This document shows positions 1-7,762 of a stretch of 7,762 nt of DNA, piece after piece (positions within the stretch are counted from its first letter, which is position 1; every line of letters begins with the position of its first letter). Both the position numbers and the translations under genes were made by a program. The notes beneath the pieces are model-generated. The model made no database searches and was not told the origin of the DNA. It saw only the letters and a program-made list of their open reading frames with translations. Source of the DNA: Rhodocyclales bacterium (GTDB taxonomy: Bacteria > Pseudomonadota > Gammaproteobacteria > Burkholderiales > Rhodocyclaceae). Location of the stretch: positions 1 through 7,762 of the forward strand of contig JAIOPW010000208.1 in the NCBI GenBank assembly GCA_021413665.1. Direction: 5' to 3'.

Positions 1-531
1 CCCCGCCATTCGCTTGCCGCGCTGCTTGCCAGCTCGACCCTGGTGCTCGCCGCCTGTGGTGTCCTGCCTTTTGGCTCGCAGTCGCCGGCACCTGTGGTTT
101 CGGGAGTCGGCGCCGGCGGTACGGCGCCGGAAGCGGGTGCGGACGAACTCAATCCGAAAGCCCACGACGTGGTTCTGTTTGCCCTCGGCCTGATCGAGAC
201 CGGCTACCGCTTCGGCGGCAAGAACCCCGAGGCGGGTCTGGATTGCAGCGGCATGGTCAGCTACGTCTACGAAAAATCAGCCGACATGCGCCTGGCCGGC
301 TCGGCGGCCGACCTGGCCAGGCAGGGCAAGCCCGTCGCCGCCACGCAACTGCGTCCCGGCGACCTGGTCTTCTTCAACACCCGCAACAGGCCGCGTTCGC
401 ACGTCGGCATCTACATCGGTGACGACCGCTTCGTGCACGCGCCGAACAGCCGCGGCAAGGTGCGTACCGAAAGCCTCAAGAGCGGCTGGTTCGCGGCGCG
501 CTTCGAGGAAGGGCGGACGTACTTCGATTGA
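1..531 (+). CDS. NlpC/P60 family lipoprotein (C40 peptidase), 5' end outside window
   Basis: This is probably a cell-wall hydrolase of the NlpC/P60 family, which usually cleaves peptide stems of peptidoglycan, here tethered as a lipoprotein. The frame is open to the left edge, so the true start is outside; the GTG at 43 is only the first start-like codon inside. Codons 8-19 read as the end of a lipoprotein signal peptide with lipobox LAAC, lipidation Cys at 55-57. A Gly/Ala/Pro-rich linker follows, then the catalytic domain. The nucleophile is in DCSG (Cys codon 244-246), the catalytic His in SHVGIYIG about 52 residues later, and the likely third polar residue is the His of VHAPNS. All three expected positions are present, so the enzyme looks intact. 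It ends in TGA at 529-531 and is followed by two hairpins. Family assignment is firm; substrate bond and role (division, recycling) cannot be read from the sequence. Confidence 0.9.
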   Translation, partial: PRHSLAALLASSTLVLAACGVLPFGSQSPAPVVSGVGAGGTAPEAGADELNPKAHDVVLFALGLIETGYRFGGKNPEAGLDCSGMVSYVYEKSADMRLAGSAADLARQGKPVAATQLRPGDLVFFNTRNRPRSHVGIYIGDDRFVHAPNSRGKVRTESLKSGWFAARFEEGRTYFD

Positions 532-533
532 AA

Positions 534-571
534 GCGGATGAAATCCGCCGCAACAGCGCCTGCACGCGCTG
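534..571 (+). terminator. Two tandem hairpins after the NlpC/P60 gene
   Basis: Three bases after the lipoprotein stop codon lies GCGGAT (534-539), loop GAA, ATCCGC (543-548). It is followed by CAGCGC (554-559), a 6-nt loop, and GCGCTG (566-571), then AAAAG. Both stems are perfect 6-bp GC-rich pairs. There is no T-run, so this is not a canonical intrinsic terminator; it may protect the 3' end of the transcript or assist termination. Confidence 0.4.
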
Positions 572-630
572 AAAAGCAATCGTAGTGACAGGCGCACCCT
601 GTGAGCCACTGACCATATAGCGTTGTCGCA

Positions 631-1479
631 ATGAAAAGCATGAAAGAAGCCATGATGGAGGTCCAAGGAGCGCGCCTCGGCTATCGCCTTGCATTCAGGC
701 CGGTGGAAGCGGATCCGCCCGCGCAGGATGTTCGCCTCATTCCGGTGTTTCCCGAGGTCAGGCCCGATATCGGGGAAAAGACGGAGATCGTCTGGGACTT
801 GCCCCAGCTCTGCGAATCCATCCGGCGGCCCGGTGGCTACGACGTCGTCAACTGTGCGTGCGGGCTCGGCGACCATTCGAACCTGATGTGCCCGACCTTC
901 GTCGCCCATCCCGACGACGACACGGTGGTCTGGGAAATCGACATTCCCGGTCATCGCCCCGCGCTGGATGCGCGCTGGCAGGAGACGGAAGGCTTTCTGC
1001 GCCTGGTCTTCCGCCGCGAGGACTACGAGGCCGACATCCGCGCCATGCTGGATGCGGTGGTGAATGCCGGCACGCCTGAACTGCCGATCGACGACTACGA
1101 TCCGAACCTGGGTGGCTGCGTATTCGAAAGTCTGCAAGAGCTCGCCGCGAAAAACGAATGGTCGCGCCAGCCGATCCTGCGCTCCGGCACGGTGGTTGAG
1201 TTTCGCGTCGCGTACCGAGATTTCATGCTGTTCAACGGCAAACCGTCGCATACCTACGCCCCCAGACTATTCACGCGCTGGGCCGCGTCGGCGGCATTCG
1301 ACCGTTGGATGGATCATTTTCTCCGCGCTCGCGACCTCGAAGAAAGCCATCGTGCCGAATGCGACCAGGCCGGCGAGGCGTTTGCCGCCGTTTTGCGCCG
1401 CTGCTTCGCCGAAGACCAGACGGCGCCCGGCGTCACGGTCGACTATCGCCCCAGCCAGGCGCCCGCCGCTGTCCTTTGA
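631..1479 (+). CDS. Hypothetical protein with Cys/His cluster
   Basis: I do not recognise this 282-aa protein. It has no signal peptide or membrane segment and looks cytosolic. The most distinctive part is residues 71-105: DVVNCACG (Cys75, Cys77), then HSNLMC (His82, Cys87), then VAHPDDDTVVWEID. The CxCG-x(n)-C layout followed by a short beta-strand ending in VxW resembles small uncharacterised bacterial proteins with a 'CxCGxxxC' centre, and could bind a metal; that is a loose impression, not a family call. The middle part (residues 110-190) is acidic; the C-terminal third (about 220-265) is predicted helical, with Arg, Glu and Trp. No good Shine-Dalgarno precedes ATG 631; ATG 640, 652 and 655 are in-frame alternatives, so the N-terminus is uncertain by about 8 residues. 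Codon use matches its neighbours. It is separated by 67 nt from the antitoxin gene downstream, so a shared operon is possible but not shown. Confidence 0.7.
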   Translation: MKSMKEAMMEVQGARLGYRLAFRPVEADPPAQDVRLIPVFPEVRPDIGEKTEIVWDLPQLCESIRRPGGYDVVNCACGLGDHSNLMCPTFVAHPDDDTVVWEIDIPGHRPALDARWQETEGFLRLVFRREDYEADIRAMLDAVVNAGTPELPIDDYDPNLGGCVFESLQELAAKNEWSRQPILRSGTVVEFRVAYRDFMLFNGKPSHTYAPRLFTRWAASAAFDRWMDHFLRARDLEESHRAECDQAGEAFAAVLRRCFAEDQTAPGVTVDYRPSQAPAAVL

Positions 1480-1546
1480 CAATTTCACGGAGCGTCTCTC
1501 CGCTCTACTATGATCCGTGTTACCCAGCGCTACTTATGGAGTTGCC

Positions 1547-1831
1547 ATGACCACGGTGCGTGTTTCGAGCAAGGGCCGGATCGTTATTCCGCGTGCGTTG
1601 CGCGCGACCTTCCACATCGAGGCCGGCGGCGAGCTGGCGATCTTCGCCGAGGGCGACAAGATTCATTTGCGCCAGACCGAGCAGCGCTTTCCGCGTACCG
1701 AGGTCGCCGCCGGACTCGGCCTGCTCGCCCGGCCCGGCCGCAAGGGGCCGACCGCCGCGGATATCAAGCAAACCGTGGGCGCCAGGCCGAAGCAACGCAA
1801 ATCGCATTTGAATACTCATCCTCTATACTGA
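1547..1831 (+). CDS. AbrB/MazE-type (SpoVT-AbrB) antitoxin-like DNA-binding protein
   Basis: This 94-aa protein begins with a swapped-hairpin AbrB/MazE DNA-binding domain (residues 1-43): VRVSSKGRIVIPRALR, then a GGELAIFAEGDKIHL strand. The usual beta-hairpin signature 'KGR(I/V)xIP' is complete. The tail (GLGLLARPGRKG, then TAADIKQTV) has the pattern of toxin-binding tails in antitoxins paired with PIN toxins. I chose ATG 1547 over the in-frame GTG 1517 because GGAG at 1538-1541 sits 5 nt upstream and the domain then starts at the family-typical position. No toxin follows. The next ORF has only 28 codons, and the restriction-methylase gene starts 87 nt after this stop. It may be an orphan antitoxin or a repressor of the restriction gene; in MazEF/VapBC systems such proteins bind their own promoter. 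Confidence 0.85.
   Translation: MTTVRVSSKGRIVIPRALRATFHIEAGGELAIFAEGDKIHLRQTEQRFPRTEVAAGLGLLARPGRKGPTAADIKQTVGARPKQRKSHLNTHPLY
1824..1829 (+). promoter_or_regulatory. Possible -10 element (TATACT) ahead of the restriction-methylase transcript
   Basis: TATACT matches the sigma70 -10 consensus at five of six positions and overlaps the stop region of the AbrB-type gene. No convincing -35 is found 16-18 nt upstream. If used, transcription would begin near 1836, the A of the 28-codon ORF, giving a nearly leaderless message. This is a weak candidate. Confidence 0.2.
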
Positions 1832-1835
1832 TTCT

Positions 1836-1918
1836 ATGAACGTGTTTTTCGACCGCGACTTCGTAAGCAAGGTGAAACGCGCCGAAGCGTTTCCGCCTGT
1901 CACCTTGTGTCCGGCCCG

Positions 1919-1922
<4 letters not shown>
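1836..1922 (+). CDS. Short 28-codon ORF overlapping the restriction-methylase start
   Basis: An ATG four nt after the AbrB-type stop opens a frame of 28 codons beginning MNVFFDRDFVSKVKR and ending TLCPAR. Its TGA (1920-1922) overlaps the ATG of the restriction-methylase (1919) as ATGA, the geometry of translational coupling. The methylase has no Shine-Dalgarno of its own at ATG 1919, which makes a coupling role plausible. Its position, directly after an antitoxin gene, is where a toxin gene would start, so it could be the stump of a truncated toxin; but its first residues do not carry the LDT/LDTN signature of PIN toxins. No homology is recognised. It may be chance. Confidence 0.3.
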
Positions 1923-5392
<3,470 letters not shown>

Positions 5393-5429
5393 CGGAGAAT
5401 TGGGCTACACTTTCGACTGTCAGCCTGCT

Positions 5430-5433
5430 GGAG
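5430..5433 (+). promoter_or_regulatory. Shine-Dalgarno GGAG fixing the start of the DUF2281-like antitoxin
   Basis: GGAG lies 6 nt before ATG 5440. It decides the start: the same frame stays open upstream to 5194, but that part is a shadow of the methylase gene. Confidence 0.6.
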
Positions 5434-5439
5434 CAGACC

Positions 5440-5667
5440 ATGGGTGCAACCGAGCGCATTACCAAGTTGATCGAATCCCTGCCGGAACGAGAAGTCGCCG
5501 AAATTCTCGACTTTGCCGAATTTCTCGCCATGCGCCATCAAGAGGAATCGCAGCCGGCGTCCACCTTGACGACTGTTGATTCCGTCGCGACGTTTCGCGG
5601 ACACGGCAGGGGCGGTAGCGTTGAGCGTCTGCTGGCCGAACGTCGCGCCGATAGCCAGCACGAATGA
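5440..5667 (+). CDS. DUF2281/VapB-like antitoxin
   Basis: This 75-aa protein begins with the amphipathic helical signature ITKLIESLPEREVAEILDF then AEFLAMR, typical of DUF2281-type antitoxins (Leu-rich helices containing LPE and ILDFAEFL). The rest is polar, with GHGRGGSVERLLAERR near the end, likely the segment that wraps the toxin. The start is set by GGAG at 5430-5433. Its TGA overlaps the ATG of the PIN gene (5664) as ATGA, so antitoxin and toxin are probably translated in a coupled way. It starts 47 nt after the restriction-methylase stop and could be co-transcribed with it; TACACT at 5406-5411 is a weak possible -10 with no matching -35. Expected role: neutralise the PIN RNase and bind the module's promoter, as VapB proteins do. 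Confidence 0.82.
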   Translation: MGATERITKLIESLPEREVAEILDFAEFLAMRHQEESQPASTLTTVDSVATFRGHGRGGSVERLLAERRADSQHE

Positions 5668-6077
5668 ATCGCTGGCTGCTCGATACTTCCGCCCTGCTGG
5701 CCTTGCGCGACGATGAAGACGGCGCGGAGCAGGTCGCCGACATGCTGGCGCAAACCCAGCGCGGCGAGGCGCGCTGTTTCGGATGCTTCATTACCTTGAT
5801 GGAAGTGTATTACCGCGTCTGGAAAGACGAAGGCGAGCCGGCGGGCAAGCTGGCCTACGCGCAGTGCCGGGCCTTGCCCATCGAGTGGTTGCACGAAAGC
5901 CCTGAGTTGCTGCAAGCCGCCGCTCGCATGAAAGCCACACAGAGACTATCCCTTGCGGATGCATGGATCGCCGCCGCCGCCGAACTGGAAGGCGCCACGC
6001 TGGTACATAAGGACCCGGAGTTTGTCGCAGTCCCGGTGACTCAACTGGCCTTGCCGTTCAAATCACGCGCCGGGTAA
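5664..6077 (+). CDS. PIN-domain toxin, VapC-type ribonuclease
   Basis: The 137-aa protein has the usual VapC length and all four acidic positions of the PIN active site: Asp7 in WLLDTSALLAL, Glu47 in FITLMEVYY, Asp99 in LSLADAWIAAAA, and Asp117 in LVHKDPEF. VapC proteins are Mg-dependent endoribonucleases that cleave tRNA or rRNA sites when not bound by antitoxin; the target here cannot be told. The gene overlaps the preceding antitoxin by 4 nt. It looks intact, ending in LALPFKSRAG, an ending common in this subfamily. One base before its TAA begins a stranded fragment of restriction-methylase sequence (6074-6141), so the toxin's 3' end marks a recombination boundary. Confidence 0.92.
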   Translation: MNRWLLDTSALLALRDDEDGAEQVADMLAQTQRGEARCFGCFITLMEVYYRVWKDEGEPAGKLAYAQCRALPIEWLHESPELLQAAARMKATQRLSLADAWIAAAAELEGATLVHKDPEFVAVPVTQLALPFKSRAG

Positions 6078-6141
6078 AAGTCGGCGTTGGCGATACGGCG
6101 AATAGCACGCCACTGACCGCGAAGGAAATGCTCATCCACGA
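6074..6141 (+). pseudogene. Stranded fragment of an MmeI-like methylase gene (direct repeat copy B)
   Basis: Read from 6074, this stretch encodes VKVGVGDTANSTPLTAKE then MLIHDE, clearly homologous to residues 973-991 of the methylase (VKVGAGDTALTAKEKLIHE). At DNA level 51 of 56 aligned bases match, plus a 12-nt in-frame insertion (6101-6112). Three of the five substitutions are silent, so it probably came from a related functional allele rather than a recent copy of this gene. Similarity stops at the ATG of the next gene (6141) on one side and at the PIN stop codon on the other. It cannot be functional as protein. Confidence 0.75.
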
Positions 6142-6500
6142 TGAACACCACCGAGTTGATGAATGAAGCCGCATCCCTGACTCTTGAGGAACGTGCCCGG
6201 CTGGTCGATTCCCTGTCGCAGACCTTGAGTCCGGTCGATGAATCGGTTGCTGTGGCATGGCTCGCGATTGCCCGGCGGCGACTGGACGATCTCGACTCGG
6301 GTCGCGTCGCCGCCGTTCCCGGCGATGAGGTGTTCGAGAAAGTATGCCGCCGTCTCGACATCAACGAGGCGCCGACCCCGACCCCGGTGGCGGATCGCCG
6401 CTACGCGGAAATTCTGGCGGCACGCGTCGCCGCTGCGGATCGCGGCGAGTTTGCCTGCGAAACGGAGGTCGCCCGGTTTTTCGTCGAGCACGGTGAATGA
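6141..6500 (+). CDS. Hybrid addiction-module antitoxin-like protein, no toxin adjacent
   Basis: The 119-aa protein has two parts. Residues 1-66 match the small addiction-module (PF09720-type) antitoxins paired with ParE/RelE-like toxins: ELMNEAASLTLEERARLVDSL, AWLAIARRRLDDLDSGRVA and VPGDEVFEKV. Such proteins normally stop near residue 75. Here a Pro/Thr linker (APTPTPV) leads to ARVAAADRGEFACETEVARFF, which resembles the C-terminal tail of CopG-type antitoxins (EADRGEF..DEEV). It therefore looks like two antitoxin tails joined. No RelE/ParE-type ORF follows. ATG 6141 gives the family-typical N-terminus; the only Shine-Dalgarno-like sequence (AAGGA, 6122-6126) is about 14 nt away and lies in the methylase fragment. 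ATG 6159 is an alternative. The N-terminal family call is fairly sure; the C-terminal one is tentative. Confidence 0.75.
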   Translation: MNTTELMNEAASLTLEERARLVDSLSQTLSPVDESVAVAWLAIARRRLDDLDSGRVAAVPGDEVFEKVCRRLDINEAPTPTPVADRRYAEILAARVAAADRGEFACETEVARFFVEHGE

Positions 6501-6505
6501 CAGCA

Positions 6506-6537
6506 GTTTTCCGGCTAAACGAAGCCCTTTGGAAAAC
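6506..6537 (+). promoter_or_regulatory. Bulged hairpin just upstream of the RHH-like ORF
   Basis: GTTTTCC (6506-6512) pairs perfectly with GGAAAAC (6531-6537). Inside it GGCT (6513-6516) can pair with AGCC (6523-6526), leaving CTTT (6527-6530) bulged. It sits between the stop at 6500 and ATG 6541, and the right arm holds the only ribosome-binding-like bases (GGA). It could be an operator or could mask the start of the next gene; there is no T-run for a terminator. Confidence 0.35.
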
Positions 6538-6540
6538 ACC

Positions 6541-6852
6541 ATGTCCGCCGACTATCCCCGCCCGAGCCAAACCGATTTGCGGCGCCCGGAAAAATTGGCG
6601 AGCGACGCCGGACGCACGCCACGCGCGATGTTGAAGTTTGTCCTGCGCGACGGCTTCGCCGAAACCGAGCGGGTCGTGCGTGCCGTGCAACTTGGGCGAG
6701 ACGACGTAGCTGCCGGACGGACACGCCCGCACGCGGCGATCATGAGCAGGGCAGAAGCAACTCTTTCGTGCCGCGGCAAGCCGCTTGCCCGGTCGGATGC
6801 CAGGGAGCAGGAGTCTATCGGCGGCCCATCCATGCGATCATCCACGCCATGA
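6541..6852 (+). CDS. Ribbon-helix-helix/CopG-like protein with atypical C-terminal tail
   Basis: The frame from ATG 6541 encodes 103 residues. Residues 17-55 (PEKLASDAGRTPRAMLKF, then VLRDGFAETERVVRAV) have the helix pattern of RHH antitoxins ('LAxxTGRT...'), followed by GRDDVAAGRTRPHAAIM, close to the common tail 'AG(R)xxPHxEVM' of such antitoxins. The N-terminal beta-strand that binds DNA is poorly formed. The last 28 residues (from SCRGKPLARSD) do not look like protein of this family; they overlie a short hairpin (6775-6789) and may be read-through after a frameshift or junction. The stop overlaps the nucleotidyltransferase ATG as ATGA. It may be an antitoxin partner of that gene, or an eroded antitoxin. 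If it is not real, 6501-6848 otherwise holds only the hairpins described. Confidence 0.5.
   Translation: MSADYPRPSQTDLRRPEKLASDAGRTPRAMLKFVLRDGFAETERVVRAVQLGRDDVAAGRTRPHAAIMSRAEATLSCRGKPLARSDAREQESIGGPSMRSSTP
6775..6789 (+). repeat. Short hairpin in the tail of the RHH-like ORF
   Basis: GGCAAG (6775-6780), loop CCG, CTTGCC (6784-6789): a perfect 6-bp stem about 60 nt before the nucleotidyltransferase start. It has no T-run; its role is unknown. Confidence 0.3.
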
Positions 6853-7349
6853 AGATCACCGATTTGCTCCAGTCGCTGATGGACGGGCAGGTTCAGTACG
6901 TGCTAGTGGGCGGCCTGGCCGTCCAGTTGCACGGCTATATGCGCAGCACCTTCGATATCGACCTGGTTCTGGCGATGAACGACGACAACCTGACACGTTT
7001 CATCGATGTCGCGAAGCGGCACGGACTGACGCCGGGAATCCCGATGCCGATCGAATCGCTACGGGACGGCGAACAAATCGAGCGGTGGCATCGCGAAAAA
7101 GGCATGCTGGCGTTTTCGCTGCGCGAACCGCAGGCCGGTGGCGGTGTGGTCGATGTGATCGTGCGGCCGGAAGTTTCCTTCGAAAGACTGATAGCCAACG
7201 CGGTTGCCGGCGATCTGTTCGGCAGGCATGTGCCGATCGCATCCATCGATGATCTGCTGGTGATGAAACACGCCGCGAACCGACCCAAGGACCGGCTGGA
7301 TATCGAGGCGCTGGAAAAGATCAAGCGCGGGGAGGACCCGAATGTCTGA
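6849..7349 (+). CDS. Nucleotidyltransferase, AbiEii/DUF6036-like
   Basis: The 166-aa protein has a minimal polymerase-beta-type nucleotidyltransferase core. YVLVGGLAVQLHGYMRST holds the GG motif (Gly21-Gly22), followed by FDIDLVL with Asp36 and Asp38 as metal ligands; the third carboxylate is probably Asp102 in GVVDVIVRP. The C-terminal part (IASIDDLLVMKHAANRPKD, then DIEALEKI) is the Lys/Arg-rich helix typical of AbiEii/DUF6036 proteins. Related enzymes transfer nucleotides to tRNA or proteins and act as toxins in toxin-antitoxin or phage-exclusion systems; this one's substrate is unknown. ATG 6849 is chosen because it overlaps the upstream ORF as ATGA and starts the domain correctly; upstream in-frame codons would add an unrelated leader. 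There is no good Shine-Dalgarno, which fits coupling. It overlaps the next gene by 8 nt. Confidence 0.87.
   Translation: MKITDLLQSLMDGQVQYVLVGGLAVQLHGYMRSTFDIDLVLAMNDDNLTRFIDVAKRHGLTPGIPMPIESLRDGEQIERWHREKGMLAFSLREPQAGGGVVDVIVRPEVSFERLIANAVAGDLFGRHVPIASIDDLLVMKHAANRPKDRLDIEALEKIKRGEDPNV
7329..7335 (+). promoter_or_regulatory. Strong Shine-Dalgarno GGGGAGG for the 68-aa partner ORF
   Basis: GGGGAGG lies 6 nt before ATG 7342, inside the end of the nucleotidyltransferase gene. It is the best ribosome-binding site in the window and the main reason to accept the small downstream ORF. Confidence 0.65.
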
Positions 7350-7548
7350 AGCCATCCACCCGCCCGTCACGATTCCGCAGGACCTCATGCTGGCGCGTCT
7401 GGCTCAGTCCGAGCAGATGCGCGAATTCTTCATCCAGATGTGGCTGCAGAATCCGGCGCTGGCGAAGCAGGGCGGCGCACGCGTGGCACGCCTGCTCGCC
7501 GTTGCGCCATTACCAGCGCACGGCGCCCCTTCGGGAACTCGCGAATAA
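7342..7548 (+). CDS. Small helical protein paired with the nucleotidyltransferase
   Basis: The 68-aa product is not recognised. Residues 8-47 (PVTIPQDLMLARLAQSEQMR, then EFFIQMWLQNPALAK) look like two amphipathic helices. The tail is Pro/Ala-rich, ends in SGTRE and is probably flexible. There is no signal peptide or membrane segment. It overlaps the nucleotidyltransferase gene by 8 nt and has its own strong Shine-Dalgarno, so the two are very likely made together. By position it could be an antitoxin, adaptor or inhibitor of the nucleotidyltransferase; this is inference from context only. It ends in TAA, 58 nt before the convergent nadA stop. Confidence 0.7.
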   Translation: MSEAIHPPVTIPQDLMLARLAQSEQMREFFIQMWLQNPALAKQGGARVARLLAVAPLPAHGAPSGTRE

Positions 7549-7579
7549 AACGGGTCGGCAACGACCGCGTAGGACGCTT

Positions 7580-7599
7580 GCCCGGTTTGATAGCCGGGC
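7580..7599. terminator. Hairpin between converging genes
   Basis: GCCCGG (7580-7585), an 8-nt loop, CCGGGC (7594-7599): a perfect 6-bp GC stem in the 58-nt gap between the 68-aa ORF and nadA. It lacks a clear T-run on either strand, so it is at best a weak bidirectional terminator. Confidence 0.35.
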
Positions 7600-7606
7600 G
7601 CAATTC

Positions 7607-7762
7607 TCAGGACGCCGCCAGCATCCTCTCCAGCGCAACCTTCGCCAGCACGGCTTCGTGCTCGGGCACCTTTATCTGATTGACGACGCGGCCTTCGACC
7701 AGGTTTTCCAGGGTCCAGGCCAAGTGCTGCGGATCGATGCGCTGCATGGTCGAGCACATGCA
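7607..7762 (-). CDS. nadA: Quinolinate synthase NadA, C-terminal 51 codons
   Basis: On the minus strand the frame entering at 7762 reads CMCSTMQRIDPQHLAWTLEN, then LVEGRVVNQIKVPEHE and a final helix ending ERMLAAS, stopping at TGA (7609-7607). This is the C-terminus of quinolinate synthase, the [4Fe-4S] enzyme that condenses iminoaspartate with dihydroxyacetone phosphate to quinolinate in de novo NAD synthesis. One of the first cysteines is expected to be the last cluster ligand. The MCSTM...LENLVEG...NxIKV pattern is typical of long betaproteobacterial NadA. The start and the other two cluster cysteines are outside the window. It is on the opposite strand to all the other genes and is probably chromosomal core beside the island. 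Confidence 0.88.
   Translation of the reverse strand, partial: CMCSTMQRIDPQHLAWTLENLVEGRVVNQIKVPEHEAVLAKVALERMLAAS

Noticed and set aside
588..602. Inverted repeat ACAGG-CGCAC-CCTGT upstream of the 282-aa gene, with TATAGC at 616-621 as a -10
   Set aside because: The stem is only 5 bp, and no -35 lies at a suitable distance; not enough to call an operator or promoter.
1476..1514. Perfect TTGACA (1476-1481) with TACTAT (1506-1511) or TATGAT (1509-1514) as a promoter for the AbrB-type gene
   Set aside because: The spacing is 24 or 27 nt, too long for a sigma70 promoter. TATGAT alone is a fair -10 but has no -35 at 16-18 nt. The 5-bp inverted repeat CGGAG/CTCCG (1488-1502) is too short to call an operator.
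6238..6540. Upstream extension of the RHH-like ORF to 6238
   Set aside because: It overlaps the better-supported hybrid antitoxin gene in another frame and reads as Arg/Ser/Pro-rich shadow; ATG 6541 is the first sensible start.
6782..7586. 12-bp direct repeat CGCTTGCCCGGT at 6782-6793 and 7575-7586 flanking the nucleotidyltransferase pair, as possible attachment or target-site repeats
   Set aside because: A 12-bp match is expected by chance about once or more in a GC-rich window of this size, and no integrase or transposase is present.
7404..7757. 117-codon minus-strand ORF covering the nadA 3' region
   Set aside because: It is in a different frame from the recognisable NadA C-terminus on the same strand, and runs antisense through the 68-aa ORF; its translation has no family features.

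Overview
The window is GC-rich and looks like a betaproteobacterial chromosome, plausibly Rhodocyclales or a relative. This rests on the base composition, on the nadA C-terminus at the right edge, and on a dispersed palindrome family inside the restriction gene. The placement is inference; no rRNA or other taxonomic marker is present.

Two housekeeping-type genes frame the window. At the left edge (1-531, +) is the C-terminal majority of an NlpC/P60 lipoprotein, followed by two tandem hairpins. At the right edge (7607-7762, -) are the last 51 codons of quinolinate synthase (nadA), converging on the rest. Everything between runs on the + strand and reads as a small defence/addiction island.

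The island holds, in order: an unrecognised 282-aa protein with a Cys/His cluster (631-1479); an AbrB/MazE-type antitoxin with no recognisable toxin (1547-1831); a 28-codon ORF (1836-1922) whose stop overlaps the next start; a single-chain MmeI-like (type IIL/IIG) restriction-methyltransferase of 1157 aa (1919-5392); a complete VapBC-type module with a DUF2281-like antitoxin and PIN toxin (5440-6077); a hybrid antitoxin-like protein without a toxin (6141-6500); a ribbon-helix-helix-like ORF with an odd tail (6541-6852); an AbiEii/DUF6036-type nucleotidyltransferase (6849-7349); and a 68-aa partner ORF with a strong Shine-Dalgarno (7342-7548). ATGA-type or short overlaps link 1836/1919, 5440/5664, 6541/6849 and 6849/7342, so much of the island is probably translated in coupled pairs.

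The most notable structure is not a gene. The restriction-methylase reading frame carries two unrelated long palindromes (3849-3905 and 5101-5175), both read through in frame and both at apparent linker positions. In addition, a 56-bp stretch of the same gene (4835-4890) recurs at 6074-6141 with 51/56 identity plus a 12-nt in-frame insertion. That copy is stranded between the PIN toxin and the next antitoxin and ends at the latter's start codon. Together these suggest repeated cassette exchange, with the methylase 3' end as a recombination boundary. The nucleotidyltransferase/68-aa pair, possibly with the upstream RHH-like ORF, is the best candidate here for a poorly described toxin-antitoxin-like unit.
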